DNA from: Zoroaster sp. YZ-2022
Lineage: Eukaryota > Echinodermata > Asteroidea > Forcipulatida > Zoroasteridae
Length of the DNA: 64,000 bases
NCBI GenBank assembly: GCA_029582265.1
Contig: JAQQFT010000023.1
Coordinates: 1,823,071-1,887,070 of the forward strand
Reading direction: 5' to 3'
Shown here: one piece after another, positions 26,801 to 40,606 of the stretch
Numbering within the stretch: the first letter of the stretch is position 1
Layout: every line of letters starts with the position of its first letter
The notes under the pieces: model-generated
The model's database searches: none
The model's input: the letters and a program-made list of their open reading frames with translations, nothing else
Told to the model about the DNA's origin: nothing
Position numbers and translations under genes: made by a program

Positions 26801-29800
26801 ATATCTAAATTAAAGCGTAGGTTCTCCTTTCAGAAAAACACCATACTTTTGAATTTGGATAATTATTTCGTACCTTAAACGGCCTCCATGGACACATAGC
26901 CCTCTGTAAAATACCGTCAACTTGCCTGCGGTTTCACCGCAAACAATACAGCACAATACAGTGTTACCAAAAAACATTTCTATGGTTGGGAATAACTTTT
27001 AAAGTTTTCAAGGGAGGCCGATAATTTTATATCTAAATTAAAGCGTAGGTTCTCCTTTCAGAAAAACACCATACTTTTGAATTTGGATAATTATTTCGTA
27101 CCTTAAACGGCCTCCATGGACACATAGCCCTCTGTAAAATACCGTCAACTTGCATGCGGTTTCACCGCAAACAATACAACACTATACAGTGTTACAAAAA
27201 AAACATTTCTATGTTTGGGAATAACTTTTAAAGTTTTCAAGGGAGGCCGATAATTTTATATCTAAATTAAAGCGTAGGTTCTCCTTTCAGAAAAACACCA
27301 TACTTTTGAATTTGGATAATTATTTCGTACCTTAAACGGCCTCCATGGACACATAGCCCTCTGTAAAATACCGTCAACTTGCATGCGGTTTCACCGCAAA
27401 CAATACAACACTATACAGTGTTACAAAAAAAACATTTCTATGGTTGGGAATAACTTTTAAAGTTTTCAAGGAGGTCGATAATTTTATATCTAAATTAAAG
27501 CGTAGGTTCTCCCTTTCAGAAAAACACCATACTTTTGAATTTGGATAATTATTTCGTACCTTAAACGGCCTCCATGGACACATAGCCCTCTGTAAAATAC
27601 CGTCAACTTGCATGCGGTTTCACCGCAAACAATACAGCACTATACAGTGTTACAAAAAAAACATTCCTAGGGTTGGGAATAACTTTTAAAGTTTTCAAGG
27701 GAGTCCGATAATTTTATATCTAAATTAAAGCGTAGGTTCTCCCCTTTCAGAAAAACACCATACTTTTGAATTTGGATAATTATTTCGTACCTTAAACGGC
27801 CTCCATGGACACATAGCCCTCTGTAAAATACCGTCAACTTGCATGCGGTTTCACCGCAAACAATACAGCACTATACAGTGTTACAAAAAACATTTCTATG
27901 GTTGGGAATAACTTTTAAAGTTTTCAAGGAGGCCGATAATTTTATATCTAAATTAAAGCGTAGGTTCTCCCCTTTCAGAAAAACACCATACTTTTGAATT
28001 TGGATAATTATTTCGTACCTTAAACGGCCTCCATGGACACATAGCCCTCTGTAAAATACCGTCAACTTGCATGCGGTTTCACCGCAAACAATACAGCACT
28101 ATACAGTGTTACAAAAAAACATTTCTATGGTTGGGAATAACTTTTAAAGTTTTCAAGGGAGGTCGATAATTTTATATCTAAATTAAAGCTTAGGTTCTCA
28201 CCTTTCAGAAAAACACCATACTTTTGAATTTGGATAATTATTTCGTACCTTAAACGGCCTCCATGGACACATAGCCCTCTGTAAAATACCGTCAACTTGC
28301 ATGCGGTTTCACCGCAAACAATACAGCACTATACAGTGTTACAAAAAAACATTTCTATGGTTGGGAATAACTTTTAAAGTTTTCAAGGGAGGCCGATAAT
28401 TTTATATCTAAATTAAAGCGTAGGTTCTCCCTTTCAGAAAAACACCATACTTTTGAATTTGGATAATTATTTCGTACCTTAAACGGCCTCCATGGACACA
28501 TAGCCCTCTGTAAAATACCGTCAACTTGCATGCGGTTTCACCGCAAACAATACAGCACTATACAGTGTTACAAAAAAAACATTTCTATGGTTGGGAATAA
28601 CTTTTAAAGTTTTCAAGCAAGGTCGATAATTTTATATCTAAATTAAAGCGTAGGTTCTCCCCTTTCAGAAAAACACCATACTTTTGAATTTGGATAATTA
28701 TTTCGTACCTTAAACGGCCTCCATGGACACATAGCCCTCTGTAAAATACCGTCAACTTGCATGCGGTTTCACCGCAAACAATACAGCACTATACAGTGTT
28801 CCGAAAAAACATTTCTATGGTTGGGAATAACTTTTTAAGTTTTCAAGGGAGGTCCGATAATTTATATATCTAAATTAAAGCGTAGGTTCTCCCTTTTCAG
28901 AAAAACACCATACTTTTGAATTTGGATAATTATTTCGTACCTTAAACGGCCTCCATGGACACATAGCCCTCTGTAAAATACCGTCAACTTGCATGCGGTT
29001 TCACCGCAAACAATACAACACTATACAGTGTTACAAAAAACATTTCTATGGTTGGGAATAACTTTTAAAGTTTTCAAGGGAGTCGATAATTTTATATCTA
29101 AATTAAATCGTAGGTTCTCCTTTCAGAAAAACACCATACTTTTGAATTTGGATAATTATTTCGTACCTTAAACGGCCTCCATGGACACATAGCCCTCTGT
29201 AAAATACCGTCAACTTGCATGCGGTTTCACCGCAAACAATACAGCACTATACAGTGTTACAAAAAAAACATTTCTATGGTTGGGAATAACTTTTAAGTTT
29301 TCAAGGGAGGCCGATAATTTTATATCTAATTTAAAGCTTTTGTTATTCCCTTTCAGAAAAACACCATACTTTTGAATTTGGATAATTATTTCGTACCTTA
29401 AACGGCCTCCATGGACACATAGCCCTCTGTAAAATACCGTCAACTTGCATGCGGTTTCACCGCAAACAATACAACACTATACAGTGTTCCAAAAAACATT
29501 TCTATGGTTGGGAATAACTTTTAAAGTTTTCAAGGAGGCCGATAATTTTATATCTAAATTAAAGCTTAGGTTCTCCCCTTTCAGAAAAACACCATACTTT
29601 TGAATTTGGATAATTATTTCGTACCTTAAACGGCCTCCATGGACACATAGCCCTCTGTAAAATACCGTCAACTTGCATGCGGTTTCACCGCAAACAATAC
29701 AGCACTATACAGTGTTACAAAAAAACATTTCTATGGTTGGGAATAACTTTTAAAGTTTTCAAGGGAGGCCGATAATTTTATATCTAAATTAAAGCTTAGG

Positions 29801-32550
29801 TTCTCCCCTTTCAGAAAAACACCATACTTTTGAATTTGGATAATTATTTCGTACCTTAAACGGCCTCCATGGACACATAGCCCTCTGTAAAATACCGTCA
29901 ACTTGCATGCGGTTTCACCGCAAACAATACAGCACTATACAGTGTTACAAAAAAAAACATTTCTATGGTTGGGAATAACTTTTAAAGTTTTCAAGGGGGG
30001 TCGATAATTTTATATCTAAATTAAAGCGTAGGTTCTCCCCTTTCAGAAAAACACCATACTTTTGAATTTGGATAATTATTTCGTACCTTAAACGGCCTCC
30101 ATGGACACATAGCCCTCTGTAAAATACCGTCAACTTGCATGCGGTTTCACCGCAAACAATACAGCACTATACAGTGTTACAAAAAAACATTTCTAGGTTG
30201 GGAATAACTTTTAAAGTTTTCAAGGGAGGTCGATAATTTTATATCTAAATTAAAGCGTAGGTTCTCCCCTTTCAGAAAAACACCATACTTTTGAATTTGG
30301 ATAATTATTTCGTACCTTAAACGGCCTCCATGGACACATAGCCCTCTGTAAAATACCGTCAACTTGCATGCGGTTTCACCGCAAACAATACAGCACTATA
30401 CAGTGTTACAAAAAAACATTTCTATGGTTGGGAATAACTTTTAAAGTTTTCAAGGGAGGCCGATAATTTTATATCTAAATTAAAGCTTAGGTTCTCCCCT
30501 TTCAGAAAAACACCATACTTTTGAATTTGGATAATTATTTCGTACCTTAAACGGCCTCCATGGACACATAGCCCTCTGTAAAATACCGTCAACTTGCATG
30601 CGGTTTCACCGCAAACAATACAGCACTATACAGTGTTACAAAAAACATTTCTATGGTTGGGAATAACTGTTAAAGTTTTCAAGGGAGATCGATAATTTTA
30701 TATCTAAATTAAAGCTTAGGTTCTCCCTTTCAGAAAAACACCATACATTTGAATTTTGATAATTATTTCGTACCTTAAACGGCCTCCATGGACACATAGC
30801 CCTCTGTAAAATACCGTCAACTTGCATGCGGTTTCACCGCAAACAATACAACACTATACAGTGTTACAAAAAACATTTCTATGGTTGGGAATAACTTTTA
30901 AAGTTTTCAAGGAGGCCGATAATTTTATATCTAAATTAAAGCGTAGGTTATCCCTTTCAGAAAAACACCATACTTTTGAATTTGGATAATTATTTCGTAC
31001 CTTAAACGGCCTCCATGGACACATAGCCCTCTGTAAAATACCGTCAACTTGCATGCGGTTTCACCGCAAACAATACAGCACTATACAGTGTTACAAAAAA
31101 AACATTTCTATTCTTGGGAATAACTTTTGAAGTTTTCATTGGAGGCCGATAATTTTATATCTAAATTAAAGCGTAGGTTCTCCCCTTTCAGAAAAAACAC
31201 CATACTTTTGAATTTGGATAATTATTTCGTACCTTAAACGGCCTCCATGGACACATAGCCCTCTGTAAAATACCGTCAACTTGCATGCGGTTTCACCGCA
31301 AACAATACAGCACTATACAGTGTTACAAAAAAAACATTTCTATGGTTGGGAATAACTTTTAAAGTTTTCATAGGAGGCCGATAATTTTATATCTAAATTA
31401 AAGCGTAGGTTCTCCCCTTTCAGAAAAACACCATACTTTTGAATTTGGATAATTATTTCGTACCTTAAACGGCCTCCATGGACACATAGCCCTCTGTAAA
31501 ATACCGTCAACTTGCATGCGGTTTCACCGCAAACAATACAGCACTATACAGTGTTACAAAAAAACATTTCTATGGTTGGGAATAACTTTTAAAGTTTTCA
31601 AGGGAGGCCGATAATTTTATATCTAAATTAAAGCGTAGGTTCTCCCCTTTCAGAAAAACACCATACTTTTGAATTTGGATAATTATTTCGTACCTTAAAC
31701 GGCCTCCATGGACACATAGCCCTCTGTAAAATACCGTCAACTTGCATGCGGTTTCACCGCAAACAATACAGCACTATACAGTGTTACAAAAAAAAACATT
31801 TCTATGGTTGGGAATAACTTTTAAAGTTTTCAAGGGAGGCCGATAATTTTATATCTAAATTAAAGGTTAGGTTCTCCCCTTTCAGAAAAACACCATACTT
31901 TTGAATTTGGATAATTATTTCGTACCTTAAACGGCCTCCATGGACACATAGCCCTCTGTAAAATACGGTCAACTTGCATGCGGTTTCACCGCAAACAATA
32001 CAGCACTATACAGTGTTACAAAACAACATTTCTAGGTTGGGAATAACTTTTAAAGTTTTCAAGGGAGGCCGATAATTTTATATCTAAATTAAAGCGTAGG
32101 TTCTCCCTTTCAGAAAAACACCATACTTTTGAATTTGGATAATTATTTCGTACCTTAAACGGCCTCCATGGACACATAGCCCTCTGTAAAATACCGTCAA
32201 CTTGCATGCGGTTTCACCGCAAACAATACAGCACTATACAGTGTTACAAAAAAACATTTCTATGGTTGGGAATAACTTTTAAAGTTTTCAAGGGAGGCCG
32301 ATAATTTTATATCTAAATTAAAGCTTAGGTTCTCCCCTTTCAGAAAAACACCATACTTTTGAATTTGGATAATTATTTCGTACCTTAAACGGCCTCCATG
32401 GACACATAGCCCTCTGTAAAATACCGTCAACTTGCATGCGGTTTCACCGCAAACAATACAACACTATACAGTGTTCCAAAAAAACATTTCTATGGTTGGG
32501 AATAACTTTTTAAGTTTTCAAGGTAGGCCGATAATTTTATATCTAAATTA

Positions 32551-32580
32551 TTGCGTTTGTAGACGCTTTTCAGATATACA
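32551..32580. repeat. Substitution cluster in a monomer
   Basis: In place of AAGCGTAGGTTCTCCCC...CAGAAAAACA the copy reads TTGCGTTTGTAGACGCTTTT then CAGATATACA. Differences are packed into about 30 bases with unchanged flanks. The pattern GCGT...ACGC makes a small inverted repeat, so a local template-switch event is possible. Confidence 0.7.
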
Positions 32581-35133
32581 CCATACTTTTGAATTTGGAT
32601 AATTATTTCGTACCTTAAACGGCCTCCATGGACACATAGCCCTCTGTAAAATACCGTCAACTTGCATGCGGTTTCACCGCAAACAATACAGCACTATACA
32701 GTGTTACAAAAAAAACATTTCTATGGTTGGGAATAACTTTTAAAGTTTTCAAGGAGGCCGATAATTTTATATCTAAATTAAAGCGTAGGTTCTCCCTTTC
32801 AGAAAAACACCATACTTTTGAATTTGGATAATTATTTCGTACCTTAAACGGCCTCCATGGACACATAGCCCTCTGTAAAATACCGTCAACTTGCATGCGG
32901 TTTCACCGCAAACAATACAGCACTATACAGTGTTACAAAAAAAACATTTCTAGGGTTGGGAATAACTTTTAAAGTTTTCAAGGGAGGCCGATAATTTTAT
33001 ATCTAAATTAAAGCGTAGGTTCTCCTCTTTCAGAAAAACACCATACTTTTGAATTTGGATAATTATTTCGTACCTTAAACGGCCTCCATGGACACATAGC
33101 CCTCTGTAAAATACCGTCAACTTGCATGCGGTTTCACCGCAAACAATACAGCACTATACAGTGTTACAAAAAAACATTTCTATGGTTGGGAATAACTTTT
33201 AAAGTTTTCAAGGGAGGCCGATAATTTTATATCTAAATTAAAGCTTAGGTTCTCCCCTTTCAGAAAAACACCATACTTTTGAATTTGGATAATTATTTCG
33301 TACCTTAAACGGCCTCCATGGACACATAGCCCTCTGTAAAATACCGTCAACTTGCATGCGGTTTCACCGCAAACAATACAGCACTATACAGTGTTACAAA
33401 AAAACATTTCTATGGTTGGGAATAACTTTTAAAGTTTTCAAGGGAGGCCGATAATTTTATATCTAAATTAAAGCGTAGGGTTCTCCCCTTTCAGAAAAAC
33501 ACCATACTTTTGAATTTGGATAATTATTTCGTACCTTAAACGGCCTCCATGGACACATAGCCCTCTGTAAAATACCGTCAACTTGCATGCGGTTTCACCG
33601 CAAACAATACAGCACTATACAGTGTTACAAAAAAAACATTTCTATGGTTGGGAATAACTTTTAAAGTTTTCAAGGGAGGTCGATAATTTTATATCTAAAT
33701 TAAAGCGTAGGTTCTCCCCTTTCAGAAAAAACACCATACTTTTGAATTTGGATAATTATTTCGTACCTTAAACGGCCTCCATGGACACATAGCCCTCTGT
33801 AAAATACCGTCAACTTGCATGCGGTTTCACCGCAAACAATACAGCACTATACAGTGTTACAAAAAAACATTTCTATGGTTGGGAATAACTTTTAAAGTTT
33901 TCAAGGGAGGTCGATAATTTTATATCTAAATTAAAGCGTAGGTTCTCCCCTTTCAGAAAAACACCATACTTTTGAATTTGGATAATTATTTCGTACCTTA
34001 AACGGCCTCCATGGACACATAGCCTTCTGTAAAATACCGTCAACTTGCATGCGGTTTCACCGCAAACAATACAGCACTATACAGTGTTACAAAAAACATT
34101 TATATTGTTGGGAATAACTTTTAAAGTTTTCAATGGAGGCCGATAATTTTATATCTAAATTAAAGCTTAGGTTCTCCCTTTCAGAAAAACACCATACTTT
34201 TGAATTTGGATAATTATTTCGTACCTTAAACGGCCTCCATGGACACATAGCCCTCTGTAAAATACCGTCAACTTGCATGCGGTTTCACCGCAAACAATAC
34301 AGCACTATACAGTGTTACAAAAAAAACATTTCTATGGTTGGGAATAACTTTTAAAGTTTTCAAGGGAGGTCGATAATTTTATATCTAAATTAAAGCTTAG
34401 GTTCTCCCCTTTCAGAAAAACACCATACTTTTGAATTTGGATAATTATTTCGTACCTTAAACGGCCTCCATGGACACATAGCCCTCTGTAAAATACCGTC
34501 AACTTGCATGCGGTTTCACCGCAAACAATACAGCACTATACAGTGTTACAAAAAAAACATTTCTAGGTTTGGGAATAACTTTTAAAGTTTTCAAGGGAGG
34601 CCGATAATTTTATATCTAAATTAAAGCTTAGGTTCTCCCCTTTCATAAAAACCCAATACTTTTGAATTTGGATAATTATTTCGTACCTTAAACGGCCTCC
34701 ATGGACACATAGCCCTCTGTAAAATACCGTCAACTTGCATGCGGTTTCACCGCAAACAATACAGCACTATACAGTGTTACAAAAAAACATTTCTATGGTT
34801 GGGAATAACTTTTAAAGTTTTCAAGGGAGGTCGATAATTTTATATCTAAATTAAAGCGTAGGTTCTTTCCTTTCAGAAAAACACCATACTTTTGAATTTC
34901 GATAATTATTTCGTACCTTAAACGGCCTCCATGGACACATCGCCCTCTGTAAAATACCGTCAACTTGCATGCGGTTTCACCGCAAACAATACAGCACTAT
35001 ACAGTGTTACAAAAAACATTTCTATGGTTGGGAATAACTTTTAAAGTTTTCAAGGGAGGCGATAATTTTATATCTAAATTAAAGCGTAGGTTCTCACCTT
35101 TCAGAAAAACACCATACTTTTGAATTTGGATAA

Positions 35134-35362
35134 TTATTTCGTACCTTAAACGGCCTCCATGGACACATAGCCCTCTGTAAAATACCGTCAACTTGCATGG
35201 GTTTCACCGCAAACAATACAGCACTATACAGTGTTACAAAAAAAAATTTTTATGTTTGGGAATAACCTCCAAAGTTTTCAAGGGAGGTCGATAATTTTAT
35301 ATCTACATTATAGGGTAGGTTCTCGGATTTCAGAAAAACACCATACTTTTGAATTTGGATAA
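35134..35362. repeat. Divergent monomer
   Basis: Reads GCATGGGTTTCACC (a CG lost from the inverted repeat), AAATTTTTATGTTTGGG, AATAACCTCCAAAG, TATCTACATTATAGGGTAGG and TTCTCGGATTTCAG. The AACTTTTAAAGTT palindrome is broken. Flanking copies are ordinary. Confidence 0.75.
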
Positions 35363-35822
35363 TTATTTCGTACCTTAAACGGCCTCCATGGACACATAGC
35401 CCTCTGTAAAATACTGTCAACTTGCATGCGGTTTCACCGCAAACAATACAGCACTATACAGTGTTACAAAAAACATTTCTATGGTTGGGAATAACTTTTA
35501 AAGTTTTCAAGGAGGTCCGATAATTTTATATCTAAATTAAAGCGTTAGGTTCTCCCTTTCAGAAAAACACCATACTTTTGAATTTGGATAATTATTTCGT
35601 ACCTTAAACGGCCTCCATGGACACATAGCCCTCTGTAAAATACCGTCAACTTGCATGCGGTTTCACCGCAAACAATACAGCACTATACAGTGTTACAAAA
35701 AAAACATTTCTATGGTTGGGAATAACTTTTAAAGTTTTCAAGGGAGGCCGATAATTTTATATCTAAATTAAAGCTTAGGTTCTCCCCTTTCAGAAAAACA
35801 CCATACTTTTGAATTTGGATAA

Positions 35823-36510
35823 TTATTTCGTACCTTAAACGGCCTCCATGGACACATAGCCCTCTGTAAAATACCGTCAACTTGCATGCGGTTTCACCGC
35901 AAACAATACAGCACTATACAGTGTTACAAAAAAAAACATTTCTATGGTTGGGAATAACTTTAAAGTTTTCAAGGGAGGTCGATAATTTTATATCTAAATT
36001 AAAGCGTAGGTTCTCACCTTTCAGAAAAACACCATACTTTTGAATTTGGATAATTATTTCGTACCTTAAACGGCCTCCATGGACACATAGCCCTCTGTAA
36101 AATACCGTCAACTTGCATGCGGTTTCACCGCAAACAATACAGCACTATACAGTGTTACAAAAAAAACATTTCTATGGTTGGGAATAACTTTAAAGTTTTC
36201 AAGGGAGGTCGATAATTTTATATCTAAATTAAAGCGTAGGTTCTCCCCTTTCAGAAAAACACCATACTTTTGAATTTGGATAATTATTTCGTACCTTAAA
36301 CGGCCTCCATGGACACATAGCCCTCTGTAAAATACCGTCAACTTGCATGCGGTTTCACCGCAAACAATACAGCACTATACAGTGTTACAAAAAACATTTC
36401 TAGGGTTGGGAATAACTTTAAAGTTTTCAAGGAGGCCGATAATTTTATATCTAAATTAAAGCGTAGGTTCTCCCCTTTCAGAAAAACACCATACTTTTGA
36501 ATTTGGATAA
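35823..36510. repeat. Run of three monomers sharing a 1-base deletion
   Basis: Monomers starting at 35,823, 36,054 and 36,284 all read AATAACTTTAAAGTTTTC, one T short of the majority. In this zone the same change was otherwise noticed only singly, at about 16,241. The three-in-a-row pattern indicates recent local spread. Confidence 0.82.
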
Positions 36511-37198
36511 TTATTTCGTACCTTAAACGGCCTCCATGGACACATAGCTCTCTGTAAAATACCGTCAACTTGCATGCGGTTTCACCGCAAACAATACAGC
36601 ACTATACAGTGTTACAAAAAACATTTCTATGGTTGGGAATAACTTTTAAAGTTTTCAAGGGAGGTCGATAATTTTATATCTAAATTAAAGCTTAGGTTCT
36701 CCCCTTTCAGAAAAACACCATACTTTTGAATTTGGATAATTATTTCGTACCTTAAACGGCCTCCATGGACACATAGCCCTCTGTAAAATACCGTCAACTT
36801 GCATGCGGTTTCACCGCAAACAATACAGCACTATACAGTGTTACAAAAAACATTTCTATGGTTGGGAATAACTTTTAAAGTTTTCAAGGGAGGTCGATAA
36901 TTTTATATCTAAATTAAAGCTTAGGTTCTCTCCTTTCAGAAAAACCCAATACTTTTGAATTTGGATAATTATTTCGTACCTTAAACGGCCTCCATGGACA
37001 CATAGCCCTCTGTAAAATACCGTCAACTTGCATGCGGTTTCACCGCAAACAATACAGCACTATACAGTGTTACAAGAAAAACATTTCTAGGTTTGGGAAT
37101 AACTTTTAAAGTTTCAAGGGAGGCCGATAATTTTATATCTAAATTAAAGCTTAGGTTCTCCCCTTTCAGAAAAACACCATACTTTTGAATTTGGATAA

Positions 37199-37406
37199 TT
37201 ATTTCGTACCTTAAACGGCCTCCATGGACACATAGCCCTCTGTAAAATACCGTCAACTTGCATGCGGTTTCACCGCAAACAATACAGCACTATACAGTGT
37301 TACAAAAAGAACATTTCTATGGTTGGGAATAACTTTTAAAGTTTTCAAGGGAGGTCGATAATTTTATATCTAAATTAAAGCGTACCATACTTTTGAATTT
37401 GGATAA
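37199..37406. repeat. Truncated monomer, ~23-bp deletion
   Basis: This copy is 208 bp. It reads AAAGCGTACCATACTTTTG at 37,378-37,396, skipping the GGTTCTCCCCTTTCAGAAAA segment and the next few bases. The loss removes the most length-variable C-rich part of the monomer. Flanking copies are full length. Confidence 0.92.
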
Positions 37407-39343
37407 TTATTTCGTACCTTAAACGGCCTCCATGGACACATAGCCCTCTGTAAAATACCGTCAACTTGCATGCGGTTTCACCGCAAACAATACAGCACTA
37501 TACAGTGTTACAAAAAACATTTCTATGGTTGGGAATAACTTTTAAAGTTTTCAAGGGAGGCCGATAATTTTATATCTAAATTAAAGCTTAGGTTCTCCCC
37601 TTTCAGAAAAACACCATACTTTTGAATTTGGATAATTATTTCGTACCTTAAACGGCCTCCATGGACACATAGCCCTCTGTAAAATACTGTCAACTTGCAT
37701 GCGGTTTCACCGCAAACAATACAGCACTATACAGTGTTACAAAAAACATTTCTATGGTTGGGAATAACTTTTAAAGTTTTCAAGGGAGGCCGATAATTTT
37801 ATATCTAAATTAAAGCTTAGGTTCTCCCCTTTCAGAAAACACCATACTTTTGAATTTGGATAATTATTTCGTACCTTAAACGGCCTCCATGGACACATAG
37901 CCCTCTGTAAAATACCGTCAACTTGCATGCGGTTTCACCGCAAACAATACAGCACTATACAGTGTTACAAAAAAACATTTCTATGGTTGGGAATAACTTT
38001 TAAAGTTTTCAAGGGAGGCCGATAATTTTATATCTAAATTAAAGCGTTGGTTCTCCCCTTTCAGAAAAACACCATACTTTTGAATTTGGATAATTATTTT
38101 GTACCTTAAACGGCCTCCATGGACACTTAGCCCTCTGTAAAATACGGTCAACTTGCATGCGGTTTCACCGCAAACAATACAGCACTATACAGTGTTACAA
38201 AAAACATTTCTATGGTTGGGAATAACTTTTAAAGTTTTCAAGGGAGGTCGATAATTTTATATCTAAATTAAAGCGTAGGTTCTCCCCTTTCAGAAAAACA
38301 CCATACTTTTGAATTTGGATAATTATTTCGTACCTTAAACGGCCTCCATGGACACATAGCCCTCTGTAAAATACCGTCAACTTTCATGCGGTTTCACCGC
38401 AAACAATACAGCACTATACAGTGTTACAAAAAAACATTTCTAGGTTGGGAATAACTTTTAAAGTTTTCAAGGGAGGCCGATAATTTTATATCTAAATTAA
38501 AGCTTAGGTTCTCCCCTTTCAGAAAAACACCATACTTTTGAATTTGGATAATTATTTCGTACCTTAAACGGCCTCCATGGACACATAGCCCTCTGTAAAA
38601 TACCGTCAACTTGCATGCGGTTTCACCGCAAACAATACAGCACTATACAGTGTTACAAAAAAACATTTCTATGGTTGGGAATAACTTTTAAAGTTTTCAT
38701 GGAGGTCGATAATTTTATATCTAAATTAAAGCTTAGGTTCTCCCCTTTCAGAAAGACACCATACTTTTGAATTTGGAAAATTATTTCGTACCTTAAACGG
38801 CCTCCATGGACACATAGCCCTCTGTAAAATACCGTCAACTTGCATGCGGTTTCACCGCAAACAATACAGCACTATACAGTGTTACAAAAAAACATTTCTA
38901 TGGTTGGGAATAACTTTTAAAGTTTTCAAGGGAGGTCGATAATTTTATATCTAAATTAAAGCGTAGGTTCTCACCTTTCAGAAAAACACCATACTTTTGA
39001 ATTTGGATAATTATTTCGTACCTTAAACGGCCTCCATGGACACATAGCCCTCTGTAAAATACGGTCAACTTGCATGCGGTTTCACCGCAAACAATACAGC
39101 ACTATACAGTGTTACAAAAAACATTTCTAGGATTGGGAATAACTTTTAAAGTTTTCAAGGGAGGTCGATAATTTTATATCTAAATTAAAGCGTAGGTTCT
39201 CCCCTTTCAGAAACACACCATACTTTTGAATTTGGATAATTATTTCGTACCTTAAACGGCCTCCATGGACACATAGCCCTCTGTAAAATACCGTCAACTT
39301 GCATGCGGTTTCACCGCAAACAATACAGCACTATACAGTGTTA

Positions 39344-39358
39344 CCCACCCTCCAACTA
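39344..39358. repeat. A-run replaced by a C-rich patch
   Basis: After GTTAC the copy reads CCACCCTCCAACTATATGG instead of an A-run and CATTTCTATGG. Only this patch differs. It is the sole copy noticed in which the A-run is replaced rather than lengthened or interrupted. Confidence 0.8.
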
Positions 39359-40387
39359 TATGGTTGGGAATAACTTTTAAAGTTTTCAAGGGAGGCCGAT
39401 AATTTTATATCTAAATTAAAGCTTAGGTTCTCCACTTTCAGAAAAACACCATACTTTTGAATTTGGATAATTATTTCGTACCTTAAACGGCCTCCATGGA
39501 CACATAGCCCTCTGTAAAATACGGTCAACTTGCATGCGGTTTCACCGCAAACAATACAGCACTATACATTGTTACAAAAAACATTTCTATGGTTGGGAAT
39601 AACTTTTAAAGTTTTCAAGGGAGGCCGATAATTTTATATCTAAATTAAAGCTTAGGTTCTCCCCTTTCAGAAAAACACCATACTTTTGAATTTGGATAAT
39701 TATTTCGTACCTTAAACGGCCTCCATGGACACATAGCCCTCTGTAAAATACCGTCAACTTGCATGCGGTTTCACCGCAAACAATACAGCACTATACAGTG
39801 TTACAAAAAAAACCATTTCTATGGTTGGGAATAACTTTTAAAGTTTTCAAGGAGGCCGATAATTTTATATCTAAATTAAAGCTTAGGTTCTCCCTTTCAG
39901 AAAACCCAATACTTTTGAATTTGATAATTATTTCGTACCTTAAACGGCCTCCATGGACACATAGCCCTCTGTAAAATACCGTCAACTTGCATGCGGTTTC
40001 ACCGCAAACAATACAGCACTATACAGTGTTACAAAAAAAAACATTTCTATGGTTAGGAGTAACTTTTAAAGTTGTCATGGGAGGCAGATAATTTTATATC
40101 TAAATTAAAGCTTAGGTTCTCTCCTTTCAGAAAAACCCAATACTTTTGAATTTGGATAATTATTTCGTACCTTAAACGGCCTCCATGGACACATAGCCCT
40201 CTGTAAAATACCGTCAACTTGCATGCGGTTTCACCGCAAACAATACAGCACTATACAGTGTTACAAAAAAACATTTCTATTGTTGGGAATAACTTTTAAA
40301 GTTTTCAAGGAGGCCGATAATTTTATATCTAAATTAAAGCTTAGGTTCTCCCTTTCAGAAAACACCCATACTTTTGAATTTGGATAA

Positions 40388-40606
40388 TTATTTCGTACCT
40401 TAAACGGCCTCCATGGACACATAGCCCTCTGTAAAATACTGTCAACTTGCATGCGGTTTCACCGCAAACAATACAGCACTATACAGTGTTACAAAAACAT
40501 TTCTATGGTTGGGATAAGTTTTCAAGGGAGGTCGATAATTTTATATCTAAATTAAAGCGTAGGTTCTCCCCTTTCAGAAAAACACCATACTTTTGAATTT
40601 GGATAA
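40388..40606. repeat. Monomer with 9-bp deletion
   Basis: At about 40,510-40,522 the copy reads GGGATAAGTTTTC for GGGAATAACTTTTAAAGTTTTC, losing nine bases and destroying the AACTTTTAAAGTT palindrome. Total 219 bp. The next monomer has CCTAAATGG for CCTCCATGG and so lacks its NcoI site. Confidence 0.85.

Larger units (their letters stand above)
1..36900. repeat. Homogeneous zone of the array
   Basis: Monomers here are close to the majority sequence. The recurring differences are AGCAC/AACAC before TATACAGTG, GGCCGAT/GGTCGAT, GCGTAGG/GCTTAGG, TCTATGG/TCTATTG/TCTAGGG, and the number of C in TTCTCCCC. The variants that dominate further right are rare or absent: ACGGTCAAC is first seen at about 31,965, and CCCAATAC only at about 7,561 and 34,652. 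No gene or other element was found in this stretch. Confidence 0.8.

Noticed and set aside
1..36900. Regular higher-order repeat in the left half
   Set aside because: Variants such as ATTGTTGGG and CATGGGAGGCC recur at about 4.95, 14.85 and 24.93 kb, but the neighbouring monomers do not match in order, so I could not support a fixed multi-monomer unit there by eye.
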